The notes: generated by a model not told the origin, from the letters alone. A stretch of DNA of 64,000 nt from Geomobilibacter sp964432205 (GCA_964432205.1 CAYSMK010000016.1:1-64000), one strand, 5' to 3'. Shown: positions 49,777 to 58,927, numbered from the stretch's first letter. Translations and numbers: made by a program.

Positions 49777-50505
49777 CTAGCGCCTCTCCAAGGCATAGCC
49801 CGCGCATTTCTTTTCTGCCGCCATCATAAGATCCATCATTTCCCGGGACGAGCCGGGCTGTTCAGCGTTGATCAACTGACGCTCCATGCACTGTTCGTAA
49901 CTCCGGTATCGTTCCTTTTCTACAACCTTCACGGCTCGGGTCTCACCGCCTGGCCGGGGTCCCGACTGCCGGCCTGCAGCCGTTTTCTTCTTTTTCGGCT
50001 GGAGGATCTTTTCGGTCCTCGTTTCTGCCTGTTCATTCTCCCCGTTCTCCTGCTGCCAGGAAAAGTCTGTCCGTCGTTCCGGGGTGTCGGTGAAAAAGAC
50101 CGTGCCGTCGGGGGATTTGCTCCGGTAAACCACCGTCGGAGGGACCTCTTTTTTGGGAGGAGGTTCTCCCTCCTGGCCTGCGTCATCCGTCAGGTCGTCG
50201 TTGCTGTCAGAGTCCTTTGCCAATGCTTTCGACTCCGCCTTGCCGCTAGTGGGCTCCCGGGCTTCAACTGCTCCCTGGGCGGGACTACCTGCCTTGGTTG
50301 CATCCTCCTGTCTTGAGAGCACAAAACCGTTCTTGTAGAACTCGATGCCGAATTCGTTCAGTTGCGGAAGCTTGCTCGTGTGGCAGCCATCGCATTGCAT
50401 CTTGTACTTGCGGCTGAATGCCGACATGGCAGAGGCCGTGCCGGCTGAGCAGAAGAAGGCCAGGATTGCCAGGATCGTCAACCAACCAGTAGTAGTGCTG
50501 CGCAT
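49777..50505 (-). CDS. Exported mono-haem protein with a DUF4124-like region
   Basis: 242 residues with a signal peptide (cleavage near ASAM). One c-type haem site, KMQCDGCHTSKLPQLNEFG, is at about residues 35-53. A long charged, probably disordered linker follows, then TVVYRSKSPDGTVFFTDTPE (similar to DUF4124), a Lys-rich stretch and a helical C terminus with two Cys (YEQCMER, KKCAGYA). The function is unknown; an electron-transfer or envelope-anchoring role is possible. It is convergent with the pilus operon. Confidence 0.7.
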   Translation of the reverse strand: MRSTTTGWLTILAILAFFCSAGTASAMSAFSRKYKMQCDGCHTSKLPQLNEFGIEFYKNGFVLSRQEDATKAGSPAQGAVEAREPTSGKAESKALAKDSDSNDDLTDDAGQEGEPPPKKEVPPTVVYRSKSPDGTVFFTDTPERRTDFSWQQENGENEQAETRTEKILQPKKKKTAAGRQSGPRPGGETRAVKVVEKERYRSYEQCMERQLINAEQPGSSREMMDLMMAAEKKCAGYALERR

Positions 50506-50570
50506 GGTACCTCGCTCCGGAAATCGGCTTTGTAGTATCGGTATGTGTCGTGTTACTCCGACGCACAATC

Positions 50571-50655
50571 GCCCCCTCTTACGGTAAGAGGGGGGAGGGG
50601 GAGTTATGTCCGTTGATGTAACCCCTCCCGACCTCCCCTTATCCTAAGGGGAGGA
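50571..50655. repeat. Dispersed double-hairpin repeat, copy 2
   Basis: Hairpins CCCCCTCTTACGGTAAGAGG (about 50572-50592) and CTCCCCTTATCCTAAGGGGAG (about 50633-50653), with GGGGGAGTTATG and GTAACCCCTCCC between them. The design is as in the copies at 43175 and 63252, in another order. Confidence 0.65.
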
Positions 50656-50726
50656 GAAAGTCCAGCATGAGTTGAATCATTGAAAAATTCCTCTTTGCAG
50701 CGAACCACATTTCCCTTCTTGCTGGA

Positions 50727-51524
50727 CTAGACCAGCCCGCTCAGCATCTTGAGGCCGGTGGCAATCAAGAGGCAGGCGAACAGTTTTTTCAACCGGGAGA
50801 CCGGCAGACGGTGGGACAGGCGGGCACCGGGGGGGGCGGTCAGGTAACTCATGCCGGCAACCCCGATCAGGGCCGGAAGGTAGATGAAGCCGAAAGAGTG
50901 GGAAGGAAGCCCGTTCGCTGTCATACCGTTCAGGATGTAGCCGAGCGCACCGGAAAGGGCAATGGGAAAGCCGATGGCTGCCGAGGTGCCGATGGCGCCG
51001 TACACGGAGACGTTGCACCAGATCAGGAGCGGCACCGACATGCTGCCACCGCCGATGCCCACCAGGCTGGAGACGGCGCCGATGAAGGTCCCCGCACCGA
51101 AGAGTGCCATTCCTCCGGGAAGCTGGCGGGTCGGTTTCGGACGGAAGTCCAGGAGCATCTGCACGGCCACGAAAAAGGTGAAACCGACGAAAAAAACCTT
51201 GAGGAAGCCGGTAGAGAGGCTGGCGGCCACCCAAGAGCCGGCCAGCGTACCGACCAGGATTCCCGGAGTGATCAGGCGGACCACCTGCCAGTTCACCATC
51301 CCCTTGCCGTGGTGGGTCCGGAAGCTGGCTATCGAGGTGAAGACGATGGTCGCCAGCGATGTTCCCAGGGCCAGGTGGAGGATGTGCTGGGGAGGGAACT
51401 GCTGGGCCGTGAAGGTGAAGGTGAGCATCGGCACGATGAGTATCCCGCCGCCTACTCCGAGGAGTCCTGCCATGATGCCGGCGAACGCGCCGAGTATACA
51501 GTAGGTTAGCCAAATAATGACCAT
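50727..51524 (-). CDS. TauE/SafE-family membrane permease
   Basis: About 265 residues and eight TM helices. Conserved glycine-rich repeats are present in both halves (GAFAGIMAGLLGVGGGILIVP and FIGAVSSLVGIGGGSMSVPL), the hallmark of the TauE/SafE sulfite/anion exporter family. The start at 51524 (second of two adjacent ATGs) has the better distance to AGGAGGG. The substrate is unknown, possibly a sulfur or organic anion. Confidence 0.88.
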   Translation of the reverse strand: MVIIWLTYCILGAFAGIMAGLLGVGGGILIVPMLTFTFTAQQFPPQHILHLALGTSLATIVFTSIASFRTHHGKGMVNWQVVRLITPGILVGTLAGSWVAASLSTGFLKVFFVGFTFFVAVQMLLDFRPKPTRQLPGGMALFGAGTFIGAVSSLVGIGGGSMSVPLLIWCNVSVYGAIGTSAAIGFPIALSGALGYILNGMTANGLPSHSFGFIYLPALIGVAGMSYLTAPPGARLSHRLPVSRLKKLFACLLIATGLKMLSGLV

Positions 51525-51675
51525 CATCACCCTCCTGGTCCGCATCATAGCTTTCCGACTCCTGGGGCACAAGTTGAAATTGCCGGTGCGCCGGGTATGC
51601 TTGATCTTTGGAAATGAATACGATCCGTGAGGCGACAATGGTCCGCTGCATCCTTATTGCCGCCGTCAAGCCGGC

Positions 51676-52275
51676 ATGAACTTTCTCTGTCACCTGTACC
51701 TTTCCGATAACGACCCGGAACTCCAGGTCGGCAACCTGATGGGCGATTTCGTCAAGGGCCCCCTTGCCGGCCGCTTTCCGGCCGGTATCGAGCAGGGACT
51801 GAGGCTCCACCGCTGGATCGACAGCGCGGCAAATCGTGACCGTTCCTTTCTGGAGAGCCGGGAGCGACTCGATCCGTGCTTCGGGCTGTACCGGGGGGTC
51901 CTGGTCGACCTGTTCTACGATCATTTCCTGGCAACAGAATGGCAGGCATACCATCCGCGTACCTTTGAAACGTTTCTCGACGATGCCTTTGCTACGGCCC
52001 GGGACCATAGCGCCGTCATGCCCGACCGGTTTCTTAAGCTCCTGCCGGTAATCTTTACCGAACTGATCCCCTCGTACCGTGAGGTGGCCGGGATCGACAG
52101 AGCCCTGCAGCGGATGGCGGCGCGGCGCAAACGGCCCAGCCCGCTCGGGAGCGGCGTTCGGGAACTGGTGCGGCACTACGGCGAGCTGCAGGCCGATTTT
52201 CGTTCGTTCCTCCCCCGGATGACCGGCCAGGTGGCCGCGTTGCTGGCTGATGCCCGGGGCGGCATTCACCGTTGA
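51676..52275 (+). CDS. acpH: Acyl carrier protein phosphodiesterase (AcpH-like)
   Basis: 199 residues, the full DUF479/AcpH length. Motifs NFLCHLYLSDND, VGNLMGDFVKGP, GLRLHRWIDS, LYRGVLVDLFYDHFLATEW (metal-binding D and H) match the family, which removes 4'-phosphopantetheine from acyl carrier protein. It is divergent from the TauE/SafE gene and ends 81 bp before the next gene. Confidence 0.88.
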   Translation: MNFLCHLYLSDNDPELQVGNLMGDFVKGPLAGRFPAGIEQGLRLHRWIDSAANRDRSFLESRERLDPCFGLYRGVLVDLFYDHFLATEWQAYHPRTFETFLDDAFATARDHSAVMPDRFLKLLPVIFTELIPSYREVAGIDRALQRMAARRKRPSPLGSGVRELVRHYGELQADFRSFLPRMTGQVAALLADARGGIHR

Positions 52276-52356
52276 CAGGGGGGGGCTGACGGTGTATGAA
52301 GACGGGCATCAAAAAAGGAACATCGTTCGTATATTTCGTGTACAGGAGGAGTCTGC

Positions 52357-53343
52357 ATGAAAGCTGCTTTGCTTGACGGTTTTGGTGGCCTGGAGGTGCT
52401 GAAGGTCGGTGAGGTGGCCAGGCCGGTCCCCGGCGAAGGACAGGTGCTGATCAAGGTGCACGCCACATCCATCAACCGCCCCGATCTGGTGCAACGGGAA
52501 GGGAAATATCCGCCTCCTCCGGGCGATTCGGACATTCTCGGTCTGGAAGTGGCCGGGACCGTCGAAGAGCTTGGAGCCGGAGTGACCGGCTGGCAGATGG
52601 GGGCACGGGTCATCTCCCTGGTGGGTGGCGGCGGCTATGCCGAGTACGCCGTGGCCTACGCCAGCCACCTGATGCCCATCCCGGACAGCATGAGCTATGA
52701 GGAGGCGGCCTGCGTCTGCGAGTCCTACATCACCGCCTTTTCCAACATCTTCATGATCGGCGGGCTGCAGGACAACAACAGCGTCATCATCCACGGCGGC
52801 GGCGGCGGGGTGGCCAATGCCGGCATCCAGCTCTGCAAGGCCCTGGTCCCCAATACGCGGATCATCGTCACCGCCCACCCGAGCAAGATCGAGCGGGTCA
52901 AGCAACTGGGCGCCGACCTGGTGATCGACTTCACCCAGACCCCTGACTTTTCAGAGGCGGTCAAGGAGTTCACCAACAAGAAGGGGGTGGACGTGATCCT
53001 CGACCATGTGGGAGCCAAATACCTGGCGCCCAACATGAACTCCCTGGGCTATGCCGGGCGCCTCGTCATCATCGGCGTCGTCAGCGGCATCAAGGCCGAA
53101 CTGAACCTGGCCCTGATGATGGTCAAGCGCCAGCAGATCATCGGCTCGGTACTCCGTTCCCGGCCGGTCAAGGACAAGGGGGCGATCGTGGCCGAGTTCA
53201 CGAAGACGGCCCTGCCCAAATTCGCCGATCGGACCATCGTGCCGATCATCGAAAAGGTCTTCCCCCTCGACCAGGTGGCGGATGCTCATCGGATGATGGA
53301 GGAGGACAAGCATTTCGGCAAGATTGTGCTGAAGGTCGCGTAA
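52357..53343 (+). CDS. Zinc-type/quinone oxidoreductase (MDR family)
   Basis: 328 residues. The N-terminal GroES-like domain includes HATSINRPDLVQREGKYPPP and LGLEVAGTVEELGAGV. The Rossmann domain has GGGGGVANAGIQLCKAL for NAD(P)H and VDVILDHVGAKYL. It lacks the catalytic zinc ligands and has the quinone-oxidoreductase/PIG3 pattern. It probably reduces quinones or enoyl-type substrates with NADPH. Ribosome site AGGAGG. It ends at a strong terminator. Confidence 0.9.
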   Translation: MKAALLDGFGGLEVLKVGEVARPVPGEGQVLIKVHATSINRPDLVQREGKYPPPPGDSDILGLEVAGTVEELGAGVTGWQMGARVISLVGGGGYAEYAVAYASHLMPIPDSMSYEEAACVCESYITAFSNIFMIGGLQDNNSVIIHGGGGGVANAGIQLCKALVPNTRIIVTAHPSKIERVKQLGADLVIDFTQTPDFSEAVKEFTNKKGVDVILDHVGAKYLAPNMNSLGYAGRLVIIGVVSGIKAELNLALMMVKRQQIIGSVLRSRPVKDKGAIVAEFTKTALPKFADRTIVPIIEKVFPLDQVADAHRMMEEDKHFGKIVLKVA

Positions 53344-53369
53344 CAGGCGGAACAGGTCGGTTGTCAAAT

Positions 53370-53404
53370 CCCCCTGCCGCAGCGTGCGGCAGGGGGGTTT
53401 TTTT
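53370..53404 (+). terminator. Rho-independent terminator
   Basis: Stem CCCCCTGCCGCA/TGCGGCAGGGGG followed by seven T residues, 27 bp past the oxidoreductase stop. Confidence 0.95.
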
Positions 53405-53450
53405 GTGCGCGGTGGGTAGGGGGCATCATAACGTGCTGTATATTCGGCGT

Positions 53451-54800
53451 CTACCTGTTGAAATACCCATCCGAGAGCGTTTTCAGGAACGTCACGATGT
53501 TATCCACCTGGGGCCGCGGGAACATGCCGAGTGTGGCGCGATTTTGATCCACTTCCGGCGGTGGGAACATGCCGGCCATGCCGTTGCAGCCGCCCATGCC
53601 CCCCCCTCCGCCTATGCAGCCGGTATCCATCATGGCGCGCCAGTGGTAGAAGAAGACGATCTCCTCCAGGGACTTGAAGTAGCCGTTGTGCCCGTAGGAC
53701 TTCACAAAATCATTCGAAGGGCGCAGGTCCACGTTGCGCAGCGTAGGCACCTTGTGCTTGCCCATTTCCGGTCCGTAGACCTCGGGCGGATGCCCGGCAC
53801 TCTTCAGATAGCCACCAAGGCCGTGGTCCACCCATTGTTTCCCACCAGGATTCCATGCCTTCGGCATTGTGTAGAAGGGGTTGGCCGGATTCTTCGGTGT
53901 GCCGATGTTGTCGTAGCCGAAGTCGGTGAAGAGCGGATAGCCGTTTGGGCCGGGTTGAAGGGTGTGGCAGGAAGCGCAGTTCGCGCGGGTGGGGTCGTTG
54001 TAGACCGCCAGTCCCTGGAGCTCAGTGTCGGTAAGCCCGAAGCCGCGGAATGCGGTCCAGCGGTTCGGGTCGGAACCTCCGCCGGAGCAACCCATGGCGC
54101 CACCCATGCCGCCACCCATGCCGCCGGTGCCGCACTTGATCTTGGTGACATCCTTGCCCGCGGCTGTGGCATTGTCCCAGAACATGTCGAACTTCGAGGT
54201 GAAGGAGTTGACCTCGGCGCTCCTCTCGTAGGCCGCCACGGAGCGGCCGATTTTCTCGTACACACCATTCACATCCTTGGCGCAGTCAAGAGAGCCGGCG
54301 CCCCACACTTCCTCGAAGAGGCCGGCATAGCCCGATTTCCTGACCTTGTTGCAGAGGACCCGGGCGTTGGCGATGGCCTGCTCCAGCGGGTTCAGGTATG
54401 GTCCCTGGGCCTGCTCGGCCAACGGATCTCCGAGGACCATGCCCGTGGCCCGTCCGTCCCAAAACATGCCGCCGAACCACCCTTCCTCGGCCTGGTCAAA
54501 ATGGAGTACAGGGCTGTCGCCGGCATAGGCGGAGGTGGGGGGCTTCCGGTTGCCGAAACGGTTGGGAATCGCTCCCTCGTAGACGGCACCGCCCGCGTTG
54601 ACGGCGGAATCGGGGCCGGTGAAGCCGGTCTCCGGAGCATGGCAGACGGCGCAGGACTGGGTGCCGTTTGCGGAGAGCCCAGTGTCGAAGAAGAGGTTTT
54701 TCCCGAGGGTCTCCTTGGGAGACAGGTCTGCCGCCGAAGCGGCCATGGTGGCTCCCAGCAGGAAAATGCCCGCCAGAGTCGTTGTTTTCGTCATGTCCAT
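53451..54800 (-). CDS. Di-haem cytochrome c peroxidase (MauG/CcpA family) with Gly/Met-rich loops
   Basis: 449 residues with a signal peptide (cleavage near ASAA). Two haem c motifs are visible: CAVCH at residues 50-54 and CASCH at 275-279. WDGRATG and SYGHNGYFKSLEEIVFFYHW match the di-haem peroxidase fold. Two insertions are unusual: CGTGGMGGGMGGAMGCSGGG (about 223-242) between the haem domains and a similar Gly/Met/Cys stretch near residue 395-410. These could bind Cu(I) or tether the protein. It would reduce H2O2 in the periplasm. The start has AAAGGAG. Confidence 0.88.
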   Translation of the reverse strand: MDMTKTTTLAGIFLLGATMAASAADLSPKETLGKNLFFDTGLSANGTQSCAVCHAPETGFTGPDSAVNAGGAVYEGAIPNRFGNRKPPTSAYAGDSPVLHFDQAEEGWFGGMFWDGRATGMVLGDPLAEQAQGPYLNPLEQAIANARVLCNKVRKSGYAGLFEEVWGAGSLDCAKDVNGVYEKIGRSVAAYERSAEVNSFTSKFDMFWDNATAAGKDVTKIKCGTGGMGGGMGGAMGCSGGGSDPNRWTAFRGFGLTDTELQGLAVYNDPTRANCASCHTLQPGPNGYPLFTDFGYDNIGTPKNPANPFYTMPKAWNPGGKQWVDHGLGGYLKSAGHPPEVYGPEMGKHKVPTLRNVDLRPSNDFVKSYGHNGYFKSLEEIVFFYHWRAMMDTGCIGGGGGMGGCNGMAGMFPPPEVDQNRATLGMFPRPQVDNIVTFLKTLSDGYFNR

Positions 54801-54916
54801 GCCAATTCTCCTTTCAGTATGGTGAGTGGCCCAATATGTTCAATTTATTGAGCGGCCTGCTTTCATGTGGCAGGACGAAAAGACGACAAAAACAGTTGGC
54901 TTTGCCCAAAAAGCCG

Positions 54917-54987
54917 AAAGGGCCTGAGAAGAGGCCCTTTCTAACGTCGATGTTCGGGACGGTCTGTCCGTGTGACAGATCGTCCCG
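54917..54987 (-). promoter_or_regulatory. Structured leader upstream of the di-haem peroxidase
   Basis: On the minus strand a hairpin GGGACG-AT-CTGTC / GACAG-AC-CGTCCC (54957-54987) is followed by a terminator-like stem AAAGGGCCT/AGGCCCTTT (54917-54940) and then CGGCTTTTTGGG. They lie between an AT-rich possible promoter (55020-55050) and the gene start at 54800. This may be an attenuating leader or the end of an unrelated small transcript. The rest of 54801-55339 shows no gene. Confidence 0.35.
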
Positions 54988-55339
54988 ATTGTGTGAATGT
55001 TGTGGCGGTTGCTTTTGTGTAATTATAATTTATTTATTATAATTCTATTTCATGACAAACTAAGTGCAAGTGGTTCGTGAAATTATTTTCTCGAAGAGAA
55101 GCCGCAATCCAGCACAGCCGGGGCATTTCATCTCTGGGACATCCATGATAAGCATGTCAATGGTGAAAACGGGAGAGGCAATGGGGGTCAGGAGAGGAAC
55201 GTGCTTTTCAGTATGGTAAGAGAATGAGCGGCTTAAACATGGTGTCCACCATTGCCAGCCAACCTCAGGGCAGGACGATCGGCACTTTTCGGACACTGTC
55301 CCCAGTTGCCCGCCCGATCTCTCCTGGTATCATTTCCCC

Positions 55340-57439
55340 ATGAACCTCATCTGGTTACAGCGCCTTATCATAGGCCGTGCCGCCTTGATCTGCACCTTCC
55401 TGCTGCTTCTGCTCGTGCTGCCCGCCTGCTCGCGGGCGCAAGGATCCGAACTCCTGTCGCTGGAGCTGACGGTGCGCCTGCTGCCGGACGAACAGCGGCT
55501 GACCGGGACTGCCATTGCAACCCTGCCGGCAGGTCCCGAAGCGCAGGTCGTTTTCGGCCTCGCACCCCAGGTCCGGGTCGAGGGGGTGCGAAGCGGCTCC
55601 TCGACGCTCAGGCACACGCTGATGGACGGACTCCTCACCGTCACCCTGCCGGCGGCCGACCGGGAGAGGCAGATGACCATCGCTTACGCAGGCCGTTTTG
55701 CCGACCCGGTTCCCGAGCGGATCGTCTCCTTCGAGAACCCAACCTACGGCGTCAGCGGTGTCATCACTCCCCAGGGGACCTACCTGAGCAACGCTGCCGG
55801 CTGGTACCCGCAGCCGGTTGCCGACCTCCAGCGCCTGACCGTGCGGATCGCTGCTCCGCCGGGAACGGAGGCGATCACCCAGGGGGAGCGGACCGCCCAC
55901 ACCAGCGATGCCCGGGAGACCTCATCCACCTGGACCGTCTCCCGGCCCGACGGACCGTTGGCCCTGTCGGCCGGTCCGTATCGGGTCCATGAACGACAGG
56001 AGGGTAGAACGGTCCTCTACACCTACTTCCTGCCGGACAACGAGCCGCTCTCCGGCCGCTACCTTGAAGCGGTTGCCGGCTACCTGCGCCTCTACCAGGG
56101 GCTCTTCGGCCCCTATCCCTTCCCCAAGTTCGCGGTTGTGGAGAACTTCCTCCCCACCGGCTACGGCTTCCCCTCCTATACCCTGCTGGGGAGCGGCGTC
56201 ATCCGCCTTCCGTTCATCCTGGAGAGCAGCCTTCCCCACGAACTGGCCCACTGCTGGTGGGGGAACGGCGTGCGGGTGGACCTGTCACAGGGGAATTGGA
56301 GCGAGGGGCTTGCTACTTATCTGGCGGACTACCTGGTGCTGGAGCGAAAAAGTGCGAGGGAGGCCCGGGAGTACCGGCAGCGCCTGGTGAGCGATTACGC
56401 CACCCTGGTTGGCCCCGGCCAGGATTTCCCGCTGCGGGCCTTCCTCAGGCGGGCCGACCCGGCCTCCCGCGCCATTGGCTATGGCAAGGCGGCCATGCTC
56501 TTTCACATGATCCGCCGCACCATCGGCGATGAGGCATTTTTCAAGGCACTGCACCAGGTGGTCGAGACCAGTCTCTTCCGGACCGCCTCGTGGAATGACC
56601 TGGTGGCTGCCTTCAGCCGGGTCGGCGGGCGCGACCTTGCCCCCTTTGTCGCCCCGTGGCTCGACCGGCCCGGCGGGCCGGAACTGGCCCTGGAAAACGT
56701 GACTGTGGCAGCCGGCGATGCCCGCTGGAGGGTGACCGGCATGGTGCGACAGACGCCGGCATACCCGGGGCTCGACGTTACCATGGCGCTGGAGACGGAC
56801 CAGGGGGGCATCCGCCGGCAACTTCCCCTGACCGGGGAGGCAACCCCCTTTAGCCTGGAGGTAACGGCCCGGCCCCGGCAGTTGCAGCTCGACCCGGATG
56901 CCGACCTCTTCCGGGTTGTGCCGGCAGCGGAGCTGCCGCCAACCGTCAACCGGCTCAAAGGGGCAAAGGGCCTGACGGTGATCCTGGCTGGCGGTCACCG
57001 CCCGGACGAAGCGCTCAAGACCCTTCTGGCCTCGCTGGGGCAGGCAAGGGCGGCCGTTGTGGGTGAAGACACATTGGGCGGGCGCCTCCCTGACGGAGAC
57101 CTCCTGATCTACGGCCTGCCGGGGCGTTCGGACCTGCTCGGCGGGCTCCCGGATGACCTCTCGCTGGCAGGCGACGGCTTCACCGTGGGAGGGGTCCGCT
57201 ACGACACTCCGGCCGATGCCCTGCTGCTCGTGACGCCACATCCCCGTGCCGCAGCCAAGGTCAGGGGGCTGTTCGTCCCCCGCTCTCCGGAGGCTGCCCG
57301 ATTGGCGGTGCCCAAGGTCACCCATTACGGGCGCTACGGCCTGCTGGTGTTCCGGGGCGGGGAAAACCGCTACAAGGGGGTCGGCATGGCGCCTCCGGGG
57401 AGCACGGTCGTCACCCTGCCGGCCGGCGAAGCGCCATGA
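55340..57439 (+). CDS. M1-family metallopeptidase, exported
   Basis: 699 residues. The signal or lipoprotein leader ends LLVLPAC (possible lipobox). The central catalytic domain has the zinc-binding HELAH at about residue 299 (LPHELAHCWWGNGV), followed by the third ligand Glu in WSEGLATYLADYL. N-terminal beta-sandwich regions and a C-terminal unrecognised domain complete it. The usual GxMEN substrate motif is replaced (AVVENFLPTGYGFPSYTLLG). It probably trims peptides in the periplasm. The start has no clear ribosome site. Confidence 0.85.
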   Translation: MNLIWLQRLIIGRAALICTFLLLLLVLPACSRAQGSELLSLELTVRLLPDEQRLTGTAIATLPAGPEAQVVFGLAPQVRVEGVRSGSSTLRHTLMDGLLTVTLPAADRERQMTIAYAGRFADPVPERIVSFENPTYGVSGVITPQGTYLSNAAGWYPQPVADLQRLTVRIAAPPGTEAITQGERTAHTSDARETSSTWTVSRPDGPLALSAGPYRVHERQEGRTVLYTYFLPDNEPLSGRYLEAVAGYLRLYQGLFGPYPFPKFAVVENFLPTGYGFPSYTLLGSGVIRLPFILESSLPHELAHCWWGNGVRVDLSQGNWSEGLATYLADYLVLERKSAREAREYRQRLVSDYATLVGPGQDFPLRAFLRRADPASRAIGYGKAAMLFHMIRRTIGDEAFFKALHQVVETSLFRTASWNDLVAAFSRVGGRDLAPFVAPWLDRPGGPELALENVTVAAGDARWRVTGMVRQTPAYPGLDVTMALETDQGGIRRQLPLTGEATPFSLEVTARPRQLQLDPDADLFRVVPAAELPPTVNRLKGAKGLTVILAGGHRPDEALKTLLASLGQARAAVVGEDTLGGRLPDGDLLIYGLPGRSDLLGGLPDDLSLAGDGFTVGGVRYDTPADALLLVTPHPRAAAKVRGLFVPRSPEAARLAVPKVTHYGRYGLLVFRGGENRYKGVGMAPPGSTVVTLPAGEAP

Positions 57440-57564
57440 AACCGAGGGTACTGTGGGGATCGGTCGTCGTAGTCCTGCTGGTGGGGAGACGTGAGAGGTC
57501 TAGGACATGTTTTTCGACGAAATCAAGGGCGAGGAGGGTGGTCAGTTCGGAGCAACGGCTATAA
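57436..57564 (+). pseudogene. 5' fragment of a lost exported protein
   Basis: The ATG overlaps the M1 peptidase stop (ATGA), a coupling typical of a real downstream gene, and reads MKPRVLWGSVVVVLLVG before turning into unrelated RRERSRTCF... and stopping after 42 codons. It looks like the start of a lipoprotein or signal peptide whose body was deleted at about 57487. Confidence 0.4.
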
Positions 57565-57594
57565 AAAAGCCGCGCCCGGCAGGGGTGCGGCTTT
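57561..57594 (-). terminator. Terminator of the PilZ gene
   Basis: Minus-strand stem AAAGCCGC/GCGGCTTT followed by a T run (TTTTTTAT), 7 bp past the PilZ stop. Confidence 0.8.
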
Positions 57595-57601
57595 CAACTG
57601 G

Positions 57602-57928
57602 CTATGCCGGCGGTGGTCCGAATCCCTCCTGGACCTCGTCGAACCTTATCCCGGCGACAAACGTGCCATCTTCCAGACAGGTGATGTGGACGACCGTCCC
57701 TCGTATTGCCAGTAACTGCTCGTCTTCCAGCGCTATTTCCATCTCCATGACCGAATCGACTTCCAGCTTCTGATACACTTCCATGCCAACGCCGACCCTG
57801 CTGATGTTTATGGTGCGTCCCATGGAGACGGGGGTTTTCTGCTCCTCTCCCTCCCTGTTTACGTAGGCGGTCAGGTAAAGCTTGCTGACCCGTGGAAAGG
57901 CCCGGCGCTGTATTTCCTCTGAGCACAT
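57602..57928 (-). CDS. PilZ-domain c-di-GMP-binding protein
   Basis: 108 residues, one PilZ domain. The ligand motifs are RRAFPR (RxxxR, residues 8-13) and NISRVGVG in place of D/NxSxxG. It probably binds c-di-GMP and acts as a single-domain adaptor. With two active HD-GYP enzymes and one variant in the window, c-di-GMP control is well represented. AGGAG precedes the ATG. Confidence 0.9.
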   Translation of the reverse strand: MCSEEIQRRAFPRVSKLYLTAYVNREGEEQKTPVSMGRTINISRVGVGMEVYQKLEVDSVMEMEIALEDEQLLAIRGTVVHITCLEDGTFVAGIRFDEVQEGFGPPPA

Positions 57929-57992
57929 AGAACAGGCTCCTCTTCATTGTGAATTAAAAAACACTATACCATAAATTGTCTGTTTCGGAACT

Positions 57993-58015
57993 AAAAAGGC
58001 CCGCACTGGCGGGCC
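57993..58015 (-). terminator. Terminator of the DUF4350-like gene
   Basis: Minus-strand stem GGCCCGC/GCGGGCC followed by TTTTTAG. Confidence 0.85.
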
Positions 58016-58037
58016 TGACGGATTACACAATGAGCGG

Positions 58038-58802
58038 TCAGCGGAGCCAGCCGGCCAGGTTGCCGGCCAGTCGCAGGTTCGCTTCGTCGAGAAAGCGGTT
58101 CTGGAACATGGCATCGTCGCCGAAGATTGCGAACCGCCCCTTGCCACGCGAGCCCGCTACCAGCACACCGAATGCCTGGACCGCATCCCCTTGTGAAGGT
58201 TTGCCGTCCCCGTCCATGTCGATCCAGGACCTGTCGCTGCTCGCGGCGATAATGCCGCTGTTGCTGTCGGTATTCATCAGCGCCCAGCAGCCATAGACGG
58301 AGAACTGCTCCAGGCCCGCCGTCAGCGGGTGCTTTGAAAGGTTCTTCACGCTGAAATTGCGCAGGTCGTTGTTGACCCTGTTGGCTTGCTCGGAAATCGG
58401 CCGGTTGGTGAAATCCACTTCAATACGGTGCAGCAGGTCGGCCATTGGCGGACCGATATGGAGCATGACCGCCAGCCGTCCCCCCTGTTCCACATAACGA
58501 ATGATCCGGTCGATCTCTAGCGGCGAGTACGAACCGAAGGCGCCGGAGATGATCAGGGCATCGCTCTGGGCAAGAATGTCGTCGGTGAGCTGACCGTCGG
58601 CCGCTGCCACCTGCCAGCCAGCGTCGTGGAAGACCCGTGCCAGCCCGGAAAGATTGAGCGGTCCATCCTTGTCGACGATGAACCGTTGGCCGTGTCCCTG
58701 GTCGAAAAGTACCCTGGGGCTTTCCGCAGCAAAGGCGCGGGGAGCCAGCGTGGTCAGGATGAGGGCGGCAAGCAATACGGATAAGACCCTTGAGACGTGC
58801 AT
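58038..58802 (-). CDS. Exported DUF4350-like protein
   Basis: 254 residues with a signal peptide (cleavage near AFAA). The body resembles DUF4350/GATase-like folds: RVLFDQGHGQRF, DALIISGAFGSYSPLEIDRI, IRYVEQGGRLAVMLHIGPP, FAIFGDDAMFQN. A Ca-like loop DMDGDGKPSQGD is present. The start at 58802 gives a standard signal peptide with GGGGAG before it. Likely periplasmic, of unknown function. Confidence 0.75.
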   Translation of the reverse strand: MHVSRVLSVLLAALILTTLAPRAFAAESPRVLFDQGHGQRFIVDKDGPLNLSGLARVFHDAGWQVAAADGQLTDDILAQSDALIISGAFGSYSPLEIDRIIRYVEQGGRLAVMLHIGPPMADLLHRIEVDFTNRPISEQANRVNNDLRNFSVKNLSKHPLTAGLEQFSVYGCWALMNTDSNSGIIAASSDRSWIDMDGDGKPSQGDAVQAFGVLVAGSRGKGRFAIFGDDAMFQNRFLDEANLRLAGNLAGWLR

Positions 58803-58927
58803 CGGTTCGCTCCCCTTTTTATGTGGCGTTTGCAACAATATTGCAGGTCGCAAAGAAAGTCAATGCGGTTCTTTTGGTCCTGTTTGTCCCTGTTCTGTCG
58901 TTTGTAGATTGAAGGATCGCCCCGTAC

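Noticed and set aside
50677..52269. 530-codon minus-strand open frame
   Set aside because: Runs antisense through the acpH-like gene and out of frame through the TauE/SafE gene; low-complexity Arg/His/Pro-rich shadow.
53361..54851. 496-codon plus-strand open frame
   Set aside because: Antisense to the di-haem peroxidase, whose haem motifs fix the coding strand.
55060..55296. 78-codon minus-strand frame with a CPGC motif
   Set aside because: A short internal part (MDVPEMKCPGCAG) looks protein-like, but there is no ribosome site and no wider support.
56285..57325. 346-codon minus-strand open frame
   Set aside because: Antisense to the M1 peptidase gene in GC-rich DNA, where long shadow frames are common.
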